Part shown: positions 47,901 to 60,667 of the stretch, piece after piece
Numbering within the stretch: the stretch's first letter is position 1
Layout of the letters: the number at the start of each line of letters is the position of its first letter
Assembly: GCA_026874595.1 (NCBI GenBank)
Contig: CM049307.1
Location: 52,325,370-52,389,369 of the forward strand
DNA: 64,000 bases
Reading direction: 5' to 3'
Source of the DNA: Sipunculus nudus
Lineage: Eukaryota; Annelida; Sipuncula; Golfingiida; Sipunculidae
The notes under the pieces: generated by a model
Databases searched by the model: none
Told to the model about the DNA's origin: nothing
Seen by the model: only the letters and a program-made list of their open reading frames with translations
Position numbers and translations under genes: made by a program

Positions 47901-48400
47901 CTGAGCTTGGTCTTACCATGCATGATGGCTCATCTGTACACAAGATTGGTGTCTCCAACCACAATGATTTTTGCACAGAGTATGTCGCAACCTATTTGTA
48001 AGGAGGGATTTGATATATCAGCCAGAAATCGGGTATTTATATACGTGTAGGATAGCTTCGTCATATGCAAGACTGGTGTCACCACGTACAATAACTTGTG
48101 CACAGTGTATGCTCCTGTTTATTTCCCAGGAGTGATTTGACATATAAACCTGAAATTATGCATGTCCATGGATACCTCTTGGATAGTTTTGTTGCATACA
48201 AGACTTGTGGCGCCACCTATAATTGTTTTTGGGTTTCATGCATCTGTGCACATAGCCCAAGAGTCGTTTGAGGTATACTTATCTGCCTGAAATTGTGCAT
48301 GTCCATACATCTTTGATGGCTTTCTCGTTCTCAAAACTGGGGGCACCACCTACAATCATTTTGTGTTGTGTACATCCATGCACATATTTCAAGAATGACA
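47901..48400 (+). repeat. ~140 bp tandem array, ~4 copies, related to 42731-43910
   Basis: The phrase GG(C/T)G(C/T)CACC(A/T)(C/A)....CAAT recurs at about 47950, 48075, 48210 and 48340. Each is followed by a TGCACA-type phrase, a CCTGAAATT..GCATG phrase and a CTTGGATAG-type phrase. The unit is a diverged relative of the 140 bp half-unit at 43 kb. Here the terminal hairpins are not recognisable. Confidence 0.55.
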
Positions 48401-49487
48401 TTTGTGTAATTGGTGCTTATATTCATGTTCAAAATGTTTAGTACTTGCATTGTATGTATAGTACATGTCACAATTGTACTTGAATAGTGATGGTCAAGCA
48501 TTGAAGCATTATACCTGATGTTTTTCCCATTGCACAGGTTTGCATTTGGCCTGTTGGCCTTTTTATATAAAATTCATACAAGGAATAGACTATACTGGCT
48601 GTTGATTCGATTTAATCACCTTGATTTTCTGTTCGATCACGGGGCCAAAAATAATGTAAAATTCAGTGCAGTTTTGCAAAAATCATTTGCAGAAAAAAAA
48701 CCCAGGTGAATTGGGGTAGAGGAATGCAGTACAGCTGCACCTCTGAATTACTTTATATCAAATAGAAATGTTCAAAATTAAGTCCATTAACTTAATCACC
48801 TGTGGCATTTATCATGCGAGGAAACAACAGCTATTTAGCAATATGGTCATTTTCATGCCTGCGGATAACCACCTGAAGCTCACGCAAACATATTGCAGTA
48901 TTGATTTTAAACATGAGCAAGGAAGAGGGTCCTGCCAATCTTCTGCCCAGCTGCCATGTGCCCCAGCTCGATCCCATCCGTGTTCCTCACAATGACACAT
49001 TAATCTATAGTGGACTTGAGGAGGGCGCTATCTTTAGCCCCATTACTCTGCACAAATGCTTCAGTTTGTGCCCGTTAGTGGCTTTATCCATTTTCTCTGC
49101 ACTAATTTGTTGTATTTTGGACAAGGAAACTCAATTTGCATATTTGCATTAAGGGTTGATTTTCCAGGGTTTGAGTGACAGGCTCATTGCTAGAAGAACT
49201 CCACACAGAGATGTGGTGTTTTCTTGATGAAGCAAGGAAGACTGTCAAGGCTTTCTTCTCAATCCGAGTGAAGAGTACAGCTGTGTTCATTAGATATGGG
49301 GGTGGATGAGGCAAATATCTTGTCTTGAGTTTCAAAATTAGAAAAATTAAAATATCTAGGGATGTTGTCATTAATTGCAGAATGCAGCAGTTGTTCCATA
49401 CCTGTACATCATGTTGTATATAGATCCACACTCATTACGTCAAGTGGTTCTGTACATATACATATGAAATGCCTGAACCAGCAGTAC
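48401..49487 (+). other. Presumed intron, no exon seen
   Basis: Mixed-composition DNA. The segment around 48920-49060 is less AT-rich and has overlapping short open frames on both strands, but no recognisable protein. Confidence 0.3.
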
Positions 49488-52400
49488 TTTTTAGCTCAGC
49501 TGACTATAAGTCATCTGAGCTATAGTCATGGTCCATTGTCCGTCGTCCGTCCATCTGTCTGTCCGTCCGTCCGTCCGTCTGTCTGTCTGTCCGTCTGGAT
49601 GTCCGTCCGTAAGACTGGCACGTTTCGACACCGTTGGACCTACGAATCTGAATTTCGGCATACAGTTAGATGTCCCCATAATCTCCTACCATGCCAAAAA
49701 TTGGGTCAATAGGACTTCGTTCCTTTGAGATATTAAGGAAAAACCTCAATTTTTTATTAGAAATCTATTTTCACACTTCAGGACTGCCTAATATCAAAAC
49801 CACTCATCTGGTTTTCTTCATATTTACCATAAATATTCCTCTATATAGTTCCTATGTACATGCCAGATATTAAGTCAGTATTATATAATTTAAAAAAGTT
49901 ATTGGCCCAAACATAATGCACTTTGTAAAACAATCAGGAAGATATTTTGTCACTTAAGACCCAAAGTGTTAAAGGTAGGGACTTTTTTCCAGTAATACAA
50001 CTTTAATTAATCAAAATTTAATTGTATACCAAAAATTAGATCAAAATCTGTTAAATTTTTTTAAATATTGGCAAAAATATAAAATTGGTACCTTAAATTT
50101 TGCCCAACTTTGGCCATGGCACGTTTTTTTCCTGTAAGTACTGTAGATTTAATTTTCACACCATGTATACATAAGGATTTAATCTGTTAAAATCTGAAAT
50201 TTGAAAATAAAAGCTGCAAAATTAGGCTAGTTATTGAATTTTTTGGGAGGCTCTTGTTGTATTCCCTTACATTGTCAAGCAGTCCACTTTGATGACTGTA
50301 GGTCATTCAGTGCACATCTCTATGCTCCCCAGGCATGTTGACATAATTTTAGATGTCCCCAAAATCTCCTACCATACCGAAAATTGGGTCATTAGGACTT
50401 TGTTCCTTCAAGATATTAAGGAAAAAAACTCTGTTTTCCATAAAAAAAAGCCATTGTTACACTTCAAGGCTGCCTAATATCAAAACCACTGATCTGTTTT
50501 TGATCGTATTTAGTATTCACATTCTTTTATACATTTTCTATGAACATACCAAAAATTAGGTCAGTATTGAGTATTATTTTGAAGTTATGGGCCAAAACAT
50601 AATGCAATTTTTAAAAAATCAGGAAATATATTTACTCACATGAGAATTGCTGAACCTAGAGACCTTTTTTTCAGGAATATAACTTTATTCAATCAAAATT
50701 CAATTGTTTACCCAAAATTAGATCTGAATTTTGCAAATTTTTCAAGTTATTAGCAAAAATAAAAAACAATACCTTAAATTTTGTCCAACTTTGGCACTGT
50801 TGATTTAATTTTCCCAGCATATATGCATAAGGATTTAATCTTTTAAAATCTGAACTTTCAAAAGAAATTGATTGGAATGAATAGCTTTTATTCATGTTTT
50901 CACACACCATGTCAACTGTTGTTTACATCTATCCCACCTAGTAGTACAGCATTCTCTTGCATTATGTAACCCACCCCAGGCAGCTTACCTTGGCCCAGCT
51001 TGGCCACTACTAGCAGGCTTCCCCTCACCCTGCACTCATCCCCCCCCCCCCAGCTGGTGCATAAACTAGATGAATGTTATAATTTTTCTGTATTTTATTT
51101 TATTCTTGGACATGCTACATTTTAGATTTTGTATTGAACCACCAGGGTTACAATGATTAAAGTGTACATTTAATTGTGTCCACAAAGTGGTATATTGCTG
51201 TGAAAGTCTGGATGTTCATGAGATAAGTAATTCCTTACTTCAGAAGAGTAAAAACTTCACCAGGTGTGAAATTGACTATTAATTCCAGTAATTAATTAAA
51301 ACTGGGATAGTAATTAGCACAATGATATTGTTTGTCCCTCATTCAACCAACAGTGTGTATACTTTATTTGAAAAGATGTTTTATTTTGTCAAATTTACTT
51401 TTATTTTATTTTGGTGAATAAAATTAAGCATGTCCTGAAAACTCCAATATGCAAAACTTTTTAATAGTGATTCAAGGAATATTCTTGTAGATGCCATGTT
51501 GTGGCATTATTTTCTTTTAAAATCAGTTAAAACATTTATGATTTAAAAATAATAAAATATATGTGTATGCATAATATGACCCAATGTTTTTTACTCTGTA
51601 TATATAATGATTGCAACTTTTGCAACAATTCTAATATTTTAACTTATATTTTCAGGTTTTTTAATTAAAAATTTATAAACCTGTAAATAAAAAAATGATA
51701 CAGATAAAAACTTCTTAATGGAAAAAGTGGATCTGCTTAAAAAAATAGGATTATATATAAACTTAAATGCATTATTCTCTTGAAAGTGAAATAAAGGTAT
51801 TAGTCCATTCTGTCCACTTGCCTGTCCATCTGTAAATTTTCATATGCAACACAGTATCTCAAAACTTTTACTGTTTTTCTTCATGACAGTCTTGTCAGAG
51901 TATTAGTTTGCAATCATATATTTAGAACTTTACTATAACCAAGTAGGAGGGCCCCTTTCCTCTTAGCTTTTCATATTCTTATATAAATGAAAAACATTAC
52001 AATAGAATATTTCTACATCCACCTTCGTGCTGCCCTCACTTTTCCCTTCTCCGAACCCCATCCCAAAGTCAGCCTCAGTAAGCAAGAACAAGATGAATCA
52101 GATATATTCATACTTTAATATTTTGTATAACTATTCGTCCATAGGTACCTATGTACATGCCAGAAATTATGTCAATATTGTGTAATATGTAGACATAGTG
52201 GGCATCACAATAATGTACCTTGTCAAGACTAAAGAGATATTGTGTCATACAGTCACATATTCATAAATCACTTCATCAGCATAGTTAATCATAACATCAT
52301 ATCTGTCAAATTGAACGCTTGCAGACTACCATACACTTTAGATCCTTCAACAAATAGCCTTATCATCTACTACTGCTTATTACTGCTGTCATTGCATTCA

Positions 52401-52656
52401 TATTTGCTCAAATATATCACAATTTTCAACCCCTCCTAATTAAATAAAAAATAAACCACTTTATTTGACTCTATTAATCCATCAGTCAGGTAATTTCATT
52501 TATCATTTACTCACATATTACATTACATTCCTTTATAATAGCCCAACATGTACATGATATTCAAAAGCTTTATCGACTCGATATAGTATCACAGTGGAGA
52601 AACATTTATAGTCCAATCACGATCAGCTGAGCGCCGTGACCCATGGGTCCCTTGTT
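49488..52656 (+). mobile_element. 3.1 kb hairpin-ended element, right copy (complete)
   Basis: It begins TTTTTAGCTC with a 29 bp hairpin at 49493-49521. A (GTCY)n microsatellite follows at about 49538-49612. Two related segments follow, the second about 680 bp after the first: both carry AGATGTCCCC, ATCTCCTACCAT and CCTAATATCAAAACCACT. It ends with AGCTGAGC, the perfect palindrome GACCCATGGGTC (52638-52649) and the tail CCTTGTT. No protein is encoded. It is the inverted partner of 22039-25159 and is sense relative to the SAM gene. Confidence 0.85.
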
Positions 52657-53523
52657 ACTTGATATTGCTGTACCTTTATTCCTGTCTGTGAGTGAAACAG
52701 AGCATCTAATTTCACACAAATGTTCTGTGTTGTAGCTGTTTTCTATCTGAATGCCTGTCAGTTTCCCAGGCTTAAATCGCGATTCCCTGGATGGAAGCAG
52801 CTTGAAATTTTTCTTCTTTTTTTTTAACAAAAGAACATTCAGTAATGAAAAGATACCCATAGCTTACACACTAAGCATTTTCCTGGTGTTTTGGCTTTGA
52901 TTTTGCTGGTGCTGTGAAATTGTCTTAAAGCATGTGTTGAATTATTTGTGACTTGCTTAATATATTTCATTTAATCGAAGGTAATCACCAAGAAAATGTG
53001 ACAAAATGCACAATAACACATAGAAATGTGTGGATATGCACACAAAAAGTGCAAAAAATATGGCAAGATATTGCTGTAACACTGGTCATTGGTTATTTCA
53101 GGCAAAAGAAACACGTAAGATTGAATGCTAAATCGCATGAAATGGGTCCAAACATGGAAGAGCGCAGACACTCTTGAAAAGACATGCTTATCATTTGTCT
53201 TGAAAATGTGACCTTTGTTGCATCCAGTCTTCTGCAGGATGCTTAAGTGTTGGAGCCTTAAGCGGTTGAAGATTGCTCACAATATTTAACTGTTCCAGAT
53301 AAAAATGTTAAATTTTATTACTATTATATATATTTATTTATGTTCAGACTAGGGTGTAGATTCAAATGTGTTTGCTTGTCATACAGATTCATTTGTATGG
53401 TAAATAAGATGACAGCATTTTTGTATGGTGTATGTTACCAATGCCAGCCTGCCAGTCTAACCCATGTGTTCTCAAAAAGAGACACCAGTCACTGCTATAT
53501 ATATTCTTTTCTGTGATCTACAG

Positions 53524-53575
53524 GCATCAAAATCCAAATTTTCATTCCCCGAAAGACTAACCTTTTTGATGGACG
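53524..53575 (+). CDS. Possible SAM gene exon, tentative
   Basis: 52 nt between a good acceptor (pyrimidine tract, CTACAG) and donor GTGAGC, phase 0 to phase 1. It encodes ASKSKFSFPERLTFLMD. In this frame it joins openly to the candidates at 54232 and 62919. No family match is recognised. Confidence 0.3.
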
Positions 53576-54231
53576 GTGAGCTATTAAGTTTGATATGCCT
53601 GTACTTACCAGGACAGGCAAATTCAAGTAATGCCAAGGCTGTATATAGATTTATATATGCAGTCCAGGTCTGCACCTGTCAGGAAAAGATAAGCTCACAC
53701 TGGATCAATACATATCTGTCATGGCTTTATGACAGAGCTTATCAGAGAAAGAGCTGAAATTGTATGCACTTTGTTAAGTGCCCATTTGACATTTTGTTTA
53801 ATCCATGTCATGCATGATCTGTTCATTTCATATTCTGGTACTTTCATTCTGTAGGTTTGGAATAAGATAGACATATCATTAATCCTTCAACACAGGCAGG
53901 GAGAACCTCTTTGTGCTAAAATAAATGTGCTAAAATAAATGTAGCTAGACATGAACAATGTTCAGTTTTAGATACCTTGGAAATAATATTATTTTGCTTT
54001 TTAAGTGTTTGACATTTAATGGTGTATTTCCTCTGTTTCTTGTCAATTTACAGTGTTTACAATTTTTTGTGTTTTCTTCTTGAATTCTTAATGCCAATTT
54101 TAGCCAAGTACACATTTCTCATTGTCTAGCCTTGCGAGCAGGGGTCTTGGTCTATAAGACAACATTTTATGGTTTATTTTCTTGTATTCTTGGTGCTTAC
54201 TTTTAAAATAATCTTACTTCTGACATTCCAG

Positions 54232-54273
54232 GATCAGAAATCAGCAGGAACCTTTCTGAATCTCCATTATCAG
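54232..54273 (+). CDS. Possible SAM gene exon, tentative
   Basis: 42 nt between acceptor CATTCCAG and donor GTATTT, phase 1 to phase 1. It encodes GSEISRNLSESPLS. Ser-rich, as in a linker. Confidence 0.28.
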
Positions 54274-55250
54274 GTATTTTTATTTCCATTATATTCTAGT
54301 TACTGGTACTTTATTAACGATTGAAAAACATGTTTGATATCTCAGCAGGTGAAATCAGTAGGAATGAATAAGAATTTCCAAATTTCCTTAATTATTCCTA
54401 AATGAATATCATATTAATCAGAAAACTGCATAACATTTCTATGTTCTTGATGCAACTTTGCCATGAGCAATATTATCATGCACAGCTTTCACCAGATGCA
54501 GCACACTTTTTTTTCCCTGCTTTTCATTATCCTTGTCCAGCAATGATAATGAATTGAAAGTGGCAGTGGTGGTGATGAGATACCAGGGGGGGGCCACCAC
54601 ACTAGCCTATCACATTGATCTGGTGAGGGCCAGAGATCCATCTCTTCCCCACCAGGTCTGAACAAGGCAGCAGTCTGCAGACCAGCAGATAACATGGCCC
54701 CCACAGAAAGCCAGGGCCCACAATATAATCCTTTGAAGTAAATTACATCAGCGGTAACCATTTTGGGTTATTGATTACTCAATATTTACTACTTTTTTCA
54801 ACCAACAAGGGGTGTCATTTATGATTTGCTGCTGGGCCGAGTGTGGTGTCAGCGTTCTCTTTTCAGTCTCCTGCCGTGACCCTCTGTGGGTCCACAGACA
54901 TGGTGTCAGCAGGCTGTCCACCTCAGATTGTTATTCCTGGCCCAACATCTGATCATGAAACCACATTTTTTTTTCGGTCACTGTTACCTCTACAGGATCA
55001 AGCATTAGTTAAATACGTTGTTAGCTGTAATTATGCATGTGCCAGGGGGCATTTTATCTGTTGTTTTCGTTGGTTGGTTACTTGGTTGGCTTGTCTTGTT
55101 TGCAACTTAACTTTAAAAAAAGTTTCAAACAGGTTTTGATGAGATTTTTTTTAGGGTTAGGGTAGTTGGAATTAGAATCAGAATAACATTTTTTTTTAAT
55201 TTTAAAGGATTTTCCCCCAATGCAAGATTGCCATTTGTTAACGGCATACT

Positions 55251-55537
55251 TGTCCCCGACTTCCGCAGAATGGGGGACATTTATTTGGGTTTGTCTCTAT
55301 CTGTCCATGTGTCTGTCCCCTCTGTCTGTCTGTCCGTCATGTTTTCTTTTCTATGCAATAACTTTTGAAATATTATCAAATTTCATTCATATTTTGGTCA
55401 GTTGTTATCACCAGCCCAAAAACAAAAAAAATTTCCCTTTTGTTACCAATTCACAACAAAATTATGATGTGGAGACATCTTCAGGGGGAAAATAAAAACT
55501 AAATTATATTGTAAAGACAAAAGGGGGACAACAAGAG
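55251..55537 (+). mobile_element. Hairpin-started short element (TGTCCCC...GGGGACA family)
   Basis: 7 bp perfect arms TGTCCCC (55251-55257) and GGGGACA (55273-55279), then a TTTGTCTCTATCTGTCC and CTGTCTGTCTGTCCGTC (GTCY)n run. The 3' end at about 55523-55537 repeats GGGGGACAACAAGAG. About 290 bp, non-coding. Confidence 0.6.
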
Positions 55538-56072
55538 GCAGTAGCCAGGGACATAAATTCCATGAATTTCCTTGTTTTAAAACTAGATCTAGGGTATATA
55601 AATGATTAAAAAAACTCTGTATACTCCGTCAAATTAGACAGCTCACAGAGCCCTCGAAGGAGGTACATGGAAAAAAATAATAATAAAGTGAATAGCATTA
55701 GAGTTTTAATAATTGATTACAGTTTAATCAAGGTGTTGCCATTTGATTATATGATGACAATGTTATCAATTTGTGATTTATTAATATGTTTATACAATGA
55801 AGATGAGAATATTTCCACAAGCAATACACTTAGGGCTCAACTGAGATGCTATAGCTTATCACATAGTGTGCCTGCACCTGTCAATCGGCCAGTGTTGAGC
55901 AAACAAGACTCCACTGGCCTTAACCTAACAAGGGAATTTTAAAAGCAGCAGTGACCGACATGTGCAGGCTGATTTATCGGGTCTCACACATGATCACCTA
56001 ACGTTCACAGAAAATGTAAACCTTCACTTGATCAGAGAAAAACTAAAATGGGACAAAGTTTTAAACTGTTTA

Positions 56073-57756
56073 TGCCCCCGCCACAAATTGGCCGGGGCAT
56101 ATAGTTTTACCCATGTCTGTCATTCCGTCCTTCCATCCTTCCGAAATCAAACAGTTGTACTGACTTTTTTTAGCAATTCCTGCAGATATTGGCCTGATTT
56201 TTGGTGTGTGGGCAGATATAGACCAGTTACAGATCGAGTTCGCGTTTCATCCCGGTTGACCTACTTTTGACAGTTTTACGGCTCCTAAACTTAGAAAATT
56301 TCATGAAAAATAGAAATTTTCATGACAAATACACATGTACGGACTTTTTTTCGCAATGCCTGCAGATATTGGCCTCATTTTCGGTGTGTAGGCAGATAAT
56401 GACCAGTTACAGATAGAGTTCGCGTTTTGTCCCAGTTGACCTACTTTTGACTGTTTTACAGCTCCTAAACTTGGAAAATTTCATGAAAAATAGAAATTTT
56501 CATGACAAATACACATGTACAGACTTTTTTCGCAATGCCTGCAGATATTGGCCTGATTTTTTTGTGTGTGGGCAGATAATGACTAGTTACAGATCAAGTT
56601 CACGTTTTGTCCCAGTTGACCTACTTTTGACCGTTTTACGCCTCCTTAACTTAGAAAATTTCATGAAAAATAGAAATATTCATGTCAGATACACATGTAC
56701 GGACTTTTTTTCGCAATGCCTGCAGATATTGGCCTGATTTTTGGTGTGTGGGCAGATGTAGACCAGTTACAGATCGAGTTCACGTTTCGTCCCGGTTGAA
56801 CTTCTTTTGACCGTTTTACGGCTCCTGAACATTTCATGAAAAATATGAAATTTCATGACAAATACACATGTACGGACTTTTTTTCGCAATACCTGCAGAT
56901 ATTGGCCTGATTTTTGGGTTGTTGGCAGATGTTGACCAGTTACAGATCGAGTTCACGTTTCGTCCCAGTTGACCTACTTTTGACTGTTTTACGGCTCCTG
57001 AACATAGAAAATTTCATGTAAAATATAAATTTTGATGACAAATACACTTGTACAGACTTTTCTTCACAATACCTGCAGATATTGGACTGATTTTTGGTGT
57101 GTGGCCAGATAATGACCAGTTACAGATTGAGTTCACGTTTTGTCCCAGTTGACCTACTTTTGACCGTTTCACGGTGCTCTAACATAGAAAATTTCATGAA
57201 AAAGTGCACATGTATGGACTTTTTTTTACAGTGCCTGCAGATACGGGCCTGATTTTTGGTGTGTATGCAGATAATGACCAGTTACAGATCGAGTTCTTGT
57301 TTTGTCCCAGTTGACCTACCTTTGACCATTTGACTGCTCCTGAACATAGAAAGTTTCATGAAAAATAGAAATTTTCATAACAAATGCATATGTACTGACT
57401 TTTTTTCCTCAATGCTTGCAGATACCACCCTGATTTTTTATGTGTGGGCAGATAATGACAGTTACAGATCGAGTTCGCGTTTTGTCCCGGTTAACCTATT
57501 TTTGATTGTTTTACGGCTCCTAAACATAGAAAATTTCATGAAAGACAGAAATTTTTATGGAAAATGCACATGTATGGATTTTTGTTCACAATGCCTGCAT
57601 ATACTGGCATGATTTTTGGTGTGTTGTATTTTGCCCTTGTTGACCTACTTTTGACCATACGACACCTCCTAAACTTAAAAATTTTTCAAAATTTTACAAA
57701 TGTTTCTAATTTGCCCCTGGGCAGGGGCATTCGTGTCGTTCCAACACATCTAGTTT
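56073..57756 (+). mobile_element. Hairpin-ended element with nine ~180 bp tandem repeats
   Basis: The 5' hairpin is at 56073-56099 (TGCCCC ... GGGGCA). Next comes ATAGTTTTACCCATGTCTGTC. Nine copies of a unit with TGCAGATATTGGCCTGATTT follow, at about 56180, 56360, 56538, 56720, 56893, 57073, 57235, 57415 and 57594. Each unit also has GACCAGTTACAGATCGAG, GTTGACCTACTTTTGAC and GAAAATTTCATGAAAAAT. The 3' end has the same arms again, TGCCCC-TGGGCA-GGGGCA (57712-57729), then a weak GTGT...ACAC hairpin and the tail TCTAGTT. Open frames within it are repeats, not genes. Confidence 0.8.
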
Positions 57757-60667
57757 TTATTAAGTTCTATGACGGTTTTCACCTGCAGCAACTGTAAAAT
57801 GCGGGAGAGCCGTGACACAAGAGGTTTGCTCGGCTTTCAATATGGCAACTATTTAGACTGGAATTAAACTCATCTGAAATTAAGCGGGGCATAATTTGCA
57901 TTGTGGTATTCTAGCTTTGACGCTTACTCTAGGCAATACTCGGAAGAGGTATTCCACATGTCTCATAAATGGCTCATTTTATCTATGCAACTGTAGTCAG
58001 CAATATCTGGAATAAGTGCTCTGTACTTTCACATCCCGTTGCAGTGCAAATGAGTTAACATGGATCTAGTCTTTTAAGCCAATGAAAAACCTTGCTGAGT
58101 GACTGTGGTTAAGAACATTCAAACCTGTGTACTGTCATGACAGAAGTACCGCTTTGGACGATAGAAATGGGGAATGTTTCTTAAATATTTAAACCACAAT
58201 GTTAAAAAAAAAGAAATGTGGGGAAATGTTTTGATATTGTTTTATTGTAAACATTAATCTTAGTTTCAGGGGGCCGTGTTTGTTTAATATTAGGTGAAAT
58301 AATGGAAAGGACAACAGATTTATAAATCAATTAGTTTTACTGATGTCAACTACCAGCTGCTGTCAAGATATTCTCAGACTTTTGATCGTTGGAATCATGA
58401 ATTTGTGGATAACCTTGACCCACAATAACCTCGAAGAATAAAGTCCCAACTAATATTTCTTAATCTACAGTAATGCATTTTTACAGTCTTACTGTATACT
58501 TCTTTAATGCTGCATACCCATATATTTTGTGGTCTAGCAAGGTCTGAGCCCATAATGCTGAAGGAATTAGGCAAGGTCACCTGTAAATGTCTGGTAAATG
58601 GTAGAGACTGACAAACTGAAGTGATGCTACTAACAGTCAGGAGGGAGGGACATTTATATGTCTAGGTCTCTGTGTCATACTGCTCCCTTTGCCCATGAGA
58701 CCTGTTGCTTTCATGGCAAAATGATGGATGTACATCGTCCTCCAAAGTAAAGGGAACATTAAGAAAGAAAGTACCATCTGAGGTTTCCTGGGCACATTGG
58801 CTGGATTGTCCCAGCATCTGGCCAGCCCAGTATCAATACCTTGACCTGATATGTAAGATTTTGTGATAGCCAGGCTTTCAATTAAAAGAATATAACTCTA
58901 GCAGCTGATCATGCATGTTAGGCATTCCCTCAAAGTGTGCAGATAAATTAAGGATTAATTGCACCTTTTTACAGATTTTGATTTAAGTAATTTAGTCTAC
59001 CATAAGGTGTCTTAATTTATGTACCTGTTTCCTAATTTACTTTAAATGACCTAAATGTTACATTGGTTTCAAGTGTTGCAAGAGAAACACTGTTATGACA
59101 ACAAATAAAGGAATGTGTTACCAAGCTGAATTACATATGATGAAAGGTGGTTGTCAAAGAAATACCCATTTAAACACTTAGGGTAACTCATACCAGGTTC
59201 CACAGTTTCACCGTGTTTGACAAAGGTAACACTAAGTGTGGTTTATCTGTTTTACCGAAAGAATTACCTGTGTACCTTAGGTTAAGTAAGTCATCAGACA
59301 GGTCAGGTCATTTGACTTATTCTCTTCAAACTGAGGACAGATGTCATTTGAATGTTTTTGGTTTCCCTGTGCATTGGTATCAGTTAAAGTCAAGGCTTCT
59401 AATAGGAAGTAAAATTAAAGAGTCTTGAAGCTCAGACTTAAAGGGTGGAGAGTCTAATGTGATTGTTCCGCATTCCAAGGAGAGGTGACCTGATGCAAAT
59501 TTTGTGGGGCTATATAAAATTGAATATTCTTTTAATTTTAGGTTGTTATTTTTATAAAGATTACATATTGTGTCATTAAAGGTTTGATTATTGGCACAAC
59601 TTATCTAATGTCAGCACAGAATTTACACAGTTGTCTTGTTTGTATAAGGTAGTCGGCAATGGCCAGCTGTGATCCTCTTGGTCCTGCAGCCAGATATTTC
59701 CGTATACAGGTGGACGCTTGGATCCTTGGATCCAAAAGAGAATTTGAGTGTCAGAGATGCTTACCCAACATTCTGAAAACCCTGAGAAGTAGTTCTCAAA
59801 TAAAATTTGACTTCCAGATTAAAATGAAATACAGTTTGTATATTAGAGTTAAATTAAATAAACATGATAAACATATTCTTGCTTTCATTTCCATTGTGTG
59901 TCAAAGCATTGTTTCTGTACACCATAATGTGGCAGCATAATTAAAATATATAAATAATATTTGAACTTCATAAACATAACTGGTCGCCTAATCCAGTCAG
60001 ACCATGTGTTTTTATTTCCAGTAATCTCAGTGCTCCCTAAGTATTGATTATTGTACCTGTAAAATCCGAACAGTAATCAGTACATTGCACATGGACCCTG
60101 AGGATGACAGTAACCTACTTAATTAAATAAATATTATTGCCAGTTGTAAATTGGCATCAGCATTTGAAGTACCCCAGACAAACAAAAAATCAGTAAAACT
60201 GAGTTAATTTCCTTTGGGGTAGTAACAGCAGTCTCTCTCTCTAATACATAAACAAAATGTATAATGTACTAAATCAACTTTATTTTATAAAGTTGTTATT
60301 TTGCACTTCTGTCTTTGTATAGGCTCTTCTAATAGATGGTTCATAATATCGTGTTTGCAGTGCTGCCCACAAGGGCTTTCCATTTGTCTGTTAATCCATG
60401 TGTCTCCATGGTGACTTTCTAGTATTGGATAGATTTTGATGAGACACTCTGAATATTAATATTAACCAAAAATATGTTTCACCTGCCTTTGACAAAGTCT
60501 GGGTGTGTGTAATGGGGTCAAAGGTTACAAGACTTGTTCTAGGCTCACTACTATCCAAACTTTCAGTGCCTAATCTACCTGTCTTCTATGACCGTGATAG
60601 TATGTTCTTTATTTGATCGTAATATTATCTCCTATTCATTATGACAGTAACCTTGTAACCATAATTG
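57757..60667 (+). other. Presumed intron, no exon seen
   Basis: AT-rich DNA. A 93-codon open frame at 59659-59940 (MASCDPLGPAARYF...) has no recognisable family and poor exon boundaries. Confidence 0.3.

Noticed and set aside
49362-49728. Repetitive Ser/Val/Pro 'VRPSVCPSVRPSV' protein
   Set aside because: It is a translation of the (GTCY)n microsatellite inside the 3.1 kb element.
54843-55139. Plus-strand frame MVSAFSFQSPAVTLCGSTD... as an exon
   Set aside because: There is a good acceptor (TTTTCAG) before 54868, but no recognisable protein, and the phase needed after 54273 hits a stop.
56072-57612. Repeated open frames with ENFMKNRNFHDKYTCTDF
   Set aside because: They are readings of the ~180 bp tandem unit, not protein genes.
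59659-59940. 93-codon frame MASCDPLGPAARYF... as a gene
   Set aside because: The second half is low-complexity Lys/Ile-rich, and no family or splice context was recognised.
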